Shown here piece after piece: positions 41,417 through 50,900 of a stretch of DNA of 64,000 nucleotides. A program made the translations under genes and the position numbers. Source of the stretch: Streptomyces sulphureus DSM 40104 (GTDB lineage Bacteria; Actinomycetota; Actinomycetes; Streptomycetales; Streptomycetaceae); assembly GCF_000381025.1 (NCBI RefSeq), contig NZ_KB905819.1, positions 186,001 through 250,000 on the forward strand, read 5' to 3'. The number at the start of each line of letters is the position of its first letter. Positions within the stretch are counted from its first letter, which is position 1. The notes below the pieces were generated by a model. That model saw only the letters and a list, made by a program, of their open reading frames with translations. It had not been told where the DNA came from and did no database searches.

Positions 41417-41692
41417 TCACGCCCCGACGTCGCACGTCGCGAGGAAGCAGAGGTTGCCGCCCTGGATTTGGGAGAGTCCGGCTCCGGGGCTCCCCGTTCC
41501 GAGTGTGCAGCGTGCCAGTAGGCACAGGTTGAAGCCCTGGGTGCCCCGGTAGTCGTGTGCCGCCTGTTGCGTGCCCGGTGTGTCGGCCCGGGGGCCGGAG
41601 TGGGCCGACGTCGAGGCTGTTCCGCCCGCCAAGGAGAGGAGCGCCACGCACGCGGTGACGGCGGTCCTGCGGAGGGTCAACGAGCGGTGCAT
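41417..41692 (-). CDS. Small secreted protein with duplicated CX4C motif
   Basis: A 91-residue protein, unrecognised. It starts at ATG 41692 behind AAGGAG (7 bp). A signal peptide is clear: basic MHRSLTLRR, hydrophobic TAVTACVALLSLAGG, and a probable cleavage near TASTSAHS. The mature part of about 60 residues contains two similar motifs, GFNLCLLARCTLG (41507-41530 core) and GGNLCFLATCDVG (41432-41455 core), each with a CX4C pair, and ends two residues after the second. Four cysteines could form two small disulfide loops. It is divergent from the NRPS operon, so it may share control. A peptide toxin, signal or surface role is speculation. Confidence 0.72.
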   Translation of the reverse strand: MHRSLTLRRTAVTACVALLSLAGGTASTSAHSGPRADTPGTQQAAHDYRGTQGFNLCLLARCTLGTGSPGAGLSQIQGGNLCFLATCDVGA

Positions 41693-41793
41693 ACATGAAC
41701 TCCTTCGTGTATGAGGCGACTTCGCGGAAGTGTGTCGGAAGGGGTTCGGTGGCGCGGTCCTCAGCGGATTGGTCGTATCTCGCCGCTCACGCC

Positions 41794-41820
41794 CAACTCG
41801 CAATAAAACGAGGCGAGTTG
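41794..41820. promoter_or_regulatory. 8-base inverted repeat in the divergent NRPS/secreted-protein region
   Basis: CAACTCGC and GCGAGTTG flank an 11-base AT-rich centre (AATAAAACGAG). It lies about 100 bp before the secreted-protein gene and 170 bp before the NRPS start, a good place for a shared operator. Confidence 0.5.
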
Positions 41821-41921
41821 AGGAGCCACTCAGGCCGTGCATCACCCTGTTGCGCCGAAGAAGCGGCACTTATGACCCATGTCACACGGCAATCCGCGTC
41901 ACCCACCGCCGCGAATGCAGG

Positions 41922-41950
41922 TTGACGCAAGCGTGTGTGAGGTGTGAACG
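41922..41950 (+). promoter_or_regulatory. Possible NRPS operon promoter
   Basis: TTGACG (41922-41927), then 17 bp, then TGAACG (41945-41950). The -35 is good and the -10 weak. Transcription would start about 25 bp before the GGAGGGG ribosome site. Confidence 0.35.
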
Positions 41951-41992
41951 ACGCCTGCACGGAAGTCTGCACGGAGTGGAGGGGTGTTGGAC

Positions 41993-44900
41993 GTGAGGGG
42001 TTCCAAGGCGTTCTCGCAGGGGGCGGCGCCGATGACCGACGTGGACGCGGCGCGACTGCCGCTCACCACCGCCCAGCGGTCCCTGTGGTTCGCGCAGCAA
42101 CTCGACCCGCAGAGCACTGCCCACACCATCGCCGAATACGTCGACGTACGCGGCGAGTTCGACCCGTCGCTCCTCCACCAGGCCGTCGCCCGGGTGACGG
42201 ACGAGGTCGACGCTCTGCGCGCCACCCTCACGGGGTCGGACGACGGCCGCCAACTCGTGCACCCGCGGCTCGACATCGCGGTGCCGCTCACCGACCTGTC
42301 CGGGCACCCGGCAGCCGAGGCGACCGCTCTCGACCTCATGTGGGAAGACCTCGCCACTCCTTCGGACCCCACCGGCGTCCCGGTGACCGCCACGGCCCTC
42401 TTCCGGCTGGCCCCCAGCCGCCACCTTCTCCACCTCAGGACGCACCACGCCGTCCTCGACGGCTACGGCGCCGCGCTCGTCCTCGGCCGCATCGCGGAGA
42501 CCTACACCCTGCTCGCCCAGGGGGCCTCCGTGCCCGAACGTCCCCTGCCGCTCGCCCCGTTGGTCGAGGAGGACCTCCGCTACAACGCGTCCCCCGAGCG
42601 CTCCCAGGACGCGGAGTACTGGCGACGTCGACTCGACGGCGCCCCAGCCCCTGTCCGCCTCGCCGAAGCGGCCGCCAACCCCGCGCACAAGGCGGTGGGG
42701 CACAACTCCCGTATCGCGCCGATGGATTGGGACCGCCTCCGCGAGGCCGCACGCAGTGTGCGCGTCGCCTGGCCGGCGCTCTTCGTCGCGGCCACGGCGC
42801 TCTACACCCACCGGGTGCGCGCCGTGGAGGACGTCGTCCTCGGCATGCCGGTGACCGGCCGTCAGGGCCGCACGGCTCGGGCGACGCCCGGCATGATGTC
42901 CCAGGTCCTGCCGTTGCGTTTGCAGGTCTCGGCCAGCGACACGGCGGGCGGCCTGCTGCGGCGCGTGACGGAGGGCATGCGGGGCGTGCTCCGGCACCAG
43001 CGCTACCCCGTCGAGGAACTCCGGCGTGAGCGCGGTCTGTTGCCGGGTCAGCCGCTCACCGGGCCCGCCGTGAACGTGCTCGCCTTCGACGAGGACCTGA
43101 GGTTCGGACCGGCCTCCGGAACCCTGCACAACCTGGCGCTCGGCCCGGTGGAGGACCTCACCCTCGCGGTGCACCCGGGCGCAGGCGGCGGCGCCCGCGT
43201 CGACGTCCTCGCCGACGAGGCGCTCCACCGACCCGCCGCGCTCGCCGGCCATCTGGAGCGCATCCTGGATCTGACCGAGTCCCTCGCCGCCGACCCCGCA
43301 CGCCGTGTCGCGTCCCTGCGGGCCGTCGCACCGGGGGAGTCGGCCGGTGTCCTCGCCCTGGCCGCGGGGCCGCCTCTCGGGAGGGAGCCGTCCACCGTCC
43401 CGGAGGAGCTCGCGCGGCAGGCCGGGGAGACGCCGGACAAGACGGCGGTGAGCGACGGGGCACACGCCCTCACCTTCGCCGAACTCGACGGTGCAGCAGA
43501 GGCGTTGGCGTCCGTGCTGCACGCGGAAGGCGCGGTGCGGGGGACGACGGTCGCCGTGGCGCTGCCCCGTTCCGTCGACACGGTGGTCGCCCTGCTCGCC
43601 GTCCTGCGCGCCGGCGCCGTCTACATGCCGGTGGACCCGGCCTCTCCAGCCGACCGGATCGCCCACCTCCTGCACGACGCAAGACCGGTGCTCCTCCTCT
43701 GCGAGCCCGACGGCCCCGCGGCACGGCGGGCCCCCGAGGGAACCCTGGTCCGCACGGTGCTGCACCGCGCCGTTCACCGTGTCGGAGCGCCGAGCGGCGT
43801 ACCGCACGAGCAAACCCGCGTCGGGCTGCACGACGCGGTTCACCGTGCCGGAGCGCCGACCGACGCCTCCGGCGACCAGCCCCGCGACGTCGGAGCACCG
43901 GCCGATGCACCGCACGAGCAAGCCCGTGCCGGGCTGCACGACGCGGCCCACCGCGTCGGAATGCCGACCGACATACCTGACGACCACTCCCGCACGTCCC
44001 TGCCCGCCACGGCCCACCGCACCGCACCAGCCCCGCAGGGGCCGAAGCCGGACGACGGTGCCTACCTCGTCCACACCTCGGGCTCGACGGGTCGACCCAA
44101 GGGTGTGCTCGTCCCGCACCGGGCGTTGGGCAATCTGCTGGAGCACCACCGCGCGGAGTCGCACGCCGAAGCTGCGCGCGCCGAGGGGCGCCGCCTGCGC
44201 GTTGCGTTGACGGCGTCCACCGCTTTCGACGCCGCCTGGGACCCGCTGCTGTGGATGCTCGCGGGGCACGAGCTCCACCTTGTCGACGAGGCGGCGAGAC
44301 GCGATCCGGAGGAGACCGTCGCGTTCCTCGAAGCCCACCGGATCGACGTGATCGAGACGACGCCGAGCTTTCTCAGGCAGCTCCTTGCCGCAGGACTGAT
44401 GCGGCCGGGCGCGCACCGGCCGAGGGTGGTGGCGCTCGGTGGCGAGCCCGTCAACGACGAGCTGTGGCAGCGGCTTTCGGGCGAACCCGGGCTGCTCGCC
44501 TACAACTTCTACGGCCCGACGGAGGCGACCGTCGACGCGGTCACGACCAGGATCGCGGGGAGCGCACCGGCGATCGGCCGTCCCGTACGCGGCGCCCGCG
44601 CCCAGGTGCTGGACGCGGCGCTCCAGCCGCTCCCGGCCGGCGCCGTGGGCGAGTTGTACCTTGCGGGCGAGTGCCTGGCCCGCGGCTACGCAGGACGGCC
44701 GGGTCCGACGGCCGACCGCTTCCTCGCCGACCCCTTCGGCCCGCCGGGAGCGCGGATGTACCGCACGGGCGACCTCGCCCGCTGGGGCGAAGGCGGTGTG
44801 CTGGAGTTCGTCGGACGCAGCGACGACCAGGTCAAGGTCCGCGGGCATCGCGTCGAGACGGGCGAGGTCGAGTCGGCGCTCGCCGCGCTGCCGGGCGTCG

Positions 44901-47900
44901 CGCAGGCCGCGGTCGTTCCGCGGGGCGGTACGGAGCACGGCGAGCTCGCCGCCTACCTCGTCCCCACCGCGGACGAGCAGGGCACGGCGCTGCGCGGTGA
45001 GCAACTCGCCGTGCGGGAGGCGCTGTCGGCAGCGCTGCCCTCGTACATGGTGCCCACCGCGTACGCCGCGGTCGACCGGCTGCCCCTCACCCCGAACGGC
45101 AAGCTGGACACCGCGGCGCTTCCGCCCCCGCGCGTCCCCGCGCCCCGCGAGCGCGCGCTGCCCCGGACGGCTGCGGAGGAGACCGTAGGCAGGGTGCTGG
45201 CCGGGCTCCTCGGCCTCGAAGAGGCAGGCAGGGACGACGACTTCTTCGCGCTGGGCGGCCATTCCCTCCTCGCGACGCGGCTGCTGACGCGGTTGGCCGA
45301 GGAGACCGGCGTCCGACTGCCCGTACGGGCCCTCTTCGCCTCGCCCACCGTCGCGGGGATCGCCGCGCTTCTGGAGGCGGAGGACACCGAACCCGTGCCG
45401 AGCGCTCCCGAGCGCCCCGAGCGGCTCCCGCTGTCGGCGGCGCAGCAGCGGCTGTGGCTGCTGGAGCGCATGGGGGAAGGCGGCGAGCGGTACCACGTCC
45501 CGGCCGTCGTCCGGCTCGAAGGAGAGGTCGATCTCGCCGCGCTCCAGCGGGCGTTCGCCGACCTCGTCGCGCGGCACGAGGCCCTGCGCACCGTCTACCG
45601 TGAGGACGCGGAGGGCAGCCACCAGGTGGTGCTGCCCGCCGACGAGTGCGGGGTCGCGCTCGACGTCGCGGCAGCGGTGGCCGGGCCCGAGGCGCTGCCG
45701 GTGCCGGAGTTCGACCTCGCTGCCCGGCCGCCGGTGCAGGCGCTCGTCGCCCCGCTCGCCGCAGTCGCGGACACGTACGTGCTCGCGCTGACGTTCCACC
45801 ACATCGCCGCCGACGGCTGGTCGATGGGCGTGCTCGTCCGCGACCTGGGCGACGCCTACGCCGCACGCCGCGCCGGACGCGCGCCTCAACTGCCGCCACT
45901 GCCGGCCCAGTACGCCGACCACGCGCTCGCGGAGCGCGCCCGCCTCGGCAGCAGGGAGGACCCCGACTCGCTCACGGCACGCCAACTCGACTTCTGGGAA
46001 CACGCATTGGTCGGTGCCCCGCCGGAGCTGCCGCTCCCCTTCGACCGGCCGCGTCCGCCGCGTGCCGCGCCCCGCGGCGGCCGGGTTCCGCTCCGTCTGG
46101 ACGCGGCCGTGCACCGCTCGGTCGTCGCGCTCGCCAGGGAGGCGGGCACCAGTCCGTTCATGGTGCTCCATGCCGCGCTCGTCGCCGTGCTGCACAGGTT
46201 GGGCGCCGGGGACGACCTCGTCGTCGGCACGCCGGTCGCCGGGCGGGAGGCGGAGGAGTTCCACGACGTCGTCGGGTTCTTCGTGAACACGCTCGTGCTC
46301 CGCGTCGACGCCGGCGGTGATCCGGGGTTCCGCGAACTCCTGTGCCGTACGAGGGAAGCGGACCTCGCCGCCTACGCGCACCAGGACGTGCCGTTCGAGC
46401 AGGTCGTGGAGCGGGTCGCGCCGCCGCGGTCCCTCGCCCGCCATCCGCTCTTCCAGGTGATGCTCGCGCTCAACAACACGCCGCGCCAGGACGTCGAGCT
46501 GCCGGGGTTGCGTGCGGAGCCCGTCGCGGCGGAGCGGCCGACCGCCAAGTTCGACCTCACCTGGGACCTCGCGGAGGAGCACGACGCGGATGGCCGGCCG
46601 GCCGGGCTCACCGGCTCCGTCGAGTACAGCAGCGCCCTCTTCGACGAGGCCACGGCACGCCGCTTCGCCGCCCACTTCGCCCGCCTCCTCGGCTCGGCCC
46701 TCGCCGAGCCCGAACTCCCGCTCAGCCGCCTCGGGATGCTCACGGCGCAGGAGCGCGAAGCGGCGCTCGACAACGGTGGCGAGGAGGGACCGGCGGAACC
46801 GGCGCCGATGCAGAGCATCTGCGACGTCCTCGCGACGCAGGCGGCGGTGACGCCCGCGCGTACCGCCGTCGTCGACGCGGAACGGGCCGTCCCGTTCGGC
46901 GACCTGGCGGTCGAGGTGGACGCGGTGGCGCACCGCCTCGCCGCCGCGGGCGTGGGCAGGGGCGACCGGGTCGCCGTCGCGCTGCCCCCTTCGGCGCGCC
47001 AGGTCTCCGCCGTCTTCGGCACGCTGCGCGCCGGCGCCGTCCACGTGCCGCTCGACCCCTCGCACCCGCCGGAGCGGAACATGCAGATCCTCCGCTCCTC
47101 CCGCCCCGCGGCGCTCCTCACCGAGCGCTCCTGCTCCCGCGCGCTGCCCGAGTGGCACGCGCCCACGCTCCATCTCGACGCCCCGCCGGCCGAGCGCACG
47201 GCCTCGGCACCGCTTCCGCCCGAGGAGGGGCCCTGCGGCACCGACGCCGCCTACGTCCTGTACACCTCGGGCTCGACGGGCGCGCCCAAGGGCGTCGTCG
47301 TCGAGCACCGCTCGCTGGCGAACCTGCTGCGCCACCACGGGAGCCGGCTCATCGAACCGGCCGAACGTGCCCACGGCGGCCGTCCGTTGCGCGTCGCGCT
47401 CACCGCGGCGCCGACCTTCGACGCGTCCTGGGACCCGCTGCTGTGGATGGTCGCGGGCCACGAGCTGCACACGGTGGACGAGGCGACGCGGCGCGACCCC
47501 GAGGCGCTCGTCGCCTTCCTCCGCGCCCGCCGCATCGACGTCGTCGAGACGACACCCTCCCTCCTCGAACAGCTCCGCGCCTGCGGCCTCTTCGCGCCGG
47601 GCAGCCCGCGGCCGACGGTGGTGGCGCTGGGCGGCGAGCCCGTCGGCGAAGCCCTGTGGGGCGAGTTGGCCGCGCTGCACGGGGTGTCCGTGTGGAACCT
47701 CTACGGCCCGACGGAGGCGACGGTCGACAGCACCGCGGCGCCCGTGACCGCCGGTTCGACGCCGCACCTCGGCCGCGCGGTGACCGGCGTGCGGGCCAGG
47801 GTCCTCGACCCGTACCTCGGGCCCGCGGCCCCCGGCGCCACGGGCGAGCTCTACCTCTCGGGCGCGGGGCTCGCGCGCGGCTACGACGGCGCGCACGGCC

Positions 47901-50900
47901 GGACCGCCGAGCGGTTCCTCGCCGATCCCTACGGCCCGCCCGGCGGCCGCATGTACCGCACGGGCGACCTGGTGCGCCGACTCCCGGGCGGGGAGCTGCA
48001 GTTCGTCGGCCGTGCGGACGGGCAGGTGAATGTGCGCGGGTTCCGCGTGGAGACCGGGGAGGTCGAGGCGGCCCTCGCCGCGCACACCGGCGTACGCCGG
48101 GCGGCGGCGGCCGTGCGGGAGGCGCCGGGCGGTGGACGCCTCGCCGCGTGGGTCGTCCCGGAGACCGGTGCCGCACCCTCGGCCGTCTCGCTCCGCTCGT
48201 TCGCCGCCTCGCGCTTGCCGGGCTACATGGTCCCGAGCCACCTCGCACTCGTCGACGAGCTCCCGCTGACGGCGCACGGCAAGACGGACTTCGCGGCGCT
48301 GCCCGAGCCCGCACCCGCCGGGCCGGCAACGGGCGAGGCGCCCCGTACGCCGCAGGAGGAGCTGGTGTGCGCGCTCTTCGCCGAGTGCCTCGGCGCCGAA
48401 CACGTGGGCCGTGACGCCGACTTCTTCGCGCTCGGGGGGCACTCGCTCCTCGCGACGCGGATCGTCGACCGCGTCCGCGCCGCCTTCGGCGCCGAACTCC
48501 CCGTCCGGGCCCTCTTCGAGGACCCGACCCCGGCCGGCCTCGCACGCCGCCTCACCGGCGCGGCCCGCGGACGCCCGGTCCTGCGCGCCCTCCACGAGCG
48601 CCCGGCGCACGTCCCGCTCTCCTTCGCGCAGCAGCGGCTGTGGTTCCTCAACCGGCTCCACCCGCAGGACGCCTCATACAACCTGCCGATGGCCGTCCGA
48701 CTGCGCGGCCGCGTCGACGTCCCGGCGCTCCGCGCGGCGCTCTGCGACGTCGTGGCGCGGCACGAGAGCTTGCGGACCGTCTTCCCTGACGCGCAGGACG
48801 CACCGGGCACCCCCGTGCAGCGGGTGCTCGCCCCTGGCGACGCACGGCCTCCGCTGCCGGTCACGCGGTGCAGCCCCGGCGAGGCCGCCGGGCTGCTGCG
48901 GGCGGCCGCGCGCCGGGGATTCGCGCTGACCCACCAACCGCCTCTGCGCGCCGAGCTGTTCACCGAGGGGGAGGAGTCGCACACACTGCTGGTGGTGGTG
49001 CACCACATCGCGGCCGACGGCTGGTCGATGGGCCCGCTGGCGCAGGACCTCGCCGCCGCCTACGCAGCGCGTCGCGCGGGCCGCGCCCCGGACTGGTCAC
49101 CGCTCCCCGTGCAGTACGCCGATTACACGCTCTGGCAGCGCGAACTCCTCGGCGACCCCTCCGACCCGGAGAGCCTCCACGCCGGGCAACTCGCCTACTG
49201 GAGAAGGACGCTGGCCGACGCGCCCGCCGAACTCCCCCTGCCGTGCGACCGCCCCCGACCGGAGGCCGCGAGCGGCGAGGGCGGCAGCGTGCCGATCCCG
49301 CTGGACGCGTCCGACGGGCGCCGGCTCGCCGCCCTCGCGAAGGAGGAGGGCGCCAGCACGTTCATGGCGCTCCACGCCCTCCTCGCCGCGCTGCTCGACC
49401 GGTACGGCACGGGCACCGACACCGTCGTCGGCAGCCCGGTCGCCGGGCGCTCCGAGGAGGCGCTCGGCGGGCTCGTCGGCTTCTTCGTCAACACGCTCGT
49501 CCTCCGCCTCGGCACCGAGGGCGACCCGGACCTGCGCGCCCTCCTCGCGCGGGCGCGCCAGGCCGACCTCGCCGCCTACGCGCACCAGGAACTCCCCTTC
49601 GAGGCGCTGGTGGAGAGTCTCGCGCCGCCGCGGTCGCTCGCCCGGCACCCGCTCTTCCAGGTGATGCTCTCGCTGAACAACGCGGGGCGGCCGGAGTTGG
49701 ACCTGCCGGGGCTGCACGCCTCCGTCGAGGGCGTCGACACGGCAGGCGCCAAGTTCGACCTCTCGTTCGCCTTCACCGAGGAGGCGGCGGGCGCGCTCAC
49801 AGGCGTACTCGAGTTCAGCCGCGACCTCTTCGACGCGGCGACGGCGCAGCGGCTCGCCGACTCCTTCGCCGCCCTCCTGCACAGCGCCCTCGCGGAACCG
49901 GACGCCCCGCTCAGCACGCACGAGCCGCTCGGCCCCGACGAGCGCGCGCACCTCCTCGCCCGTGGCGAGGGCGGCGCGTCGGCGCCCGCCCACCCGACCG
50001 TCGTGGCCGGCTTCTCCGCGACCGCCTCCGCGCACCCGGAGGAGGTCGCCGTACGCGCCGGCGCTTCAGCCCTCACCTACGGCGAACTCGCCAGGGAGAG
50101 CGCCGCGTTGGCCCGCCTCCTCCGGGAGCGCGGCGTACGGCGCGGCGAGACCGTCGCCGTGGTGCTGCCCCGCTCCACCGACTCGCTCACGTCGCTCCTC
50201 GGCGTCCTCACGGCCGGCGCCGTCTACGCCCCCGTCGACGACGGGCTTCCGCCCGCGCGGGTCGCCGCCGTCCTGAGCGACGCCCGTCCCGCCGCCGTCG
50301 TGACCGCAGGGGCCGCACGCGTACCGGACGGCCCCTGGCATCTCGTGGACCTCGCCGCGCCGCGGGCAGCGGCCGAGCTCGCGGCGTCGGAACCGCCGTT
50401 CACGGAATCGGGCCCGGAGCCGTGCGACGCCGCGTACGTCGTCCACACCTCCGGTTCGACGGGCAGGCCCAAGGGCGTCGTCGTCGAGCACGGCTCGCTG
50501 ACGCACCTGTGGGAGCACCACAGGCGTGCGCTCTTCGCGCCCGCGTGCGCCGCAGCGGGCGGACGGCGGCTGCGCGTCGCGCTCACCGCCTCGCTCTCCT
50601 TCGACGCCTCCTGGGACCCGGTCCTGTGGATGCTGGAGGGCCACGAACTCCTCGTCGTCGACTCCGACACCAGGCGCGACCCCGCAGCCCTCGCGGCGAT
50701 GGTGCGCGAGCAGCGGATCGACGTCCTGGAGACCACACCGACCCACGCGTCGGCGCTCCTCGACGCGGGCCTGTGCAGCCCCGGCGGACACCGCCCGCTG
50801 GTGCTCGCGCTCGGCGGCGAGGCCGTGCCGCCCGCGCTGTGGCAACGCCTGCGCGACGAACCGGGGTTGACGGCGTGGAACCTCTACGGGCCGACCGAGG

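Noticed and set aside
41882..48661. A 2259-residue open frame on the minus strand opposite the NRPS
   Set aside because: It mirrors the NRPS codon pattern in very GC-rich DNA. Its product is Arg/Gly/Val/Glu-rich with no domain, and the plus strand has complete NRPS motifs.
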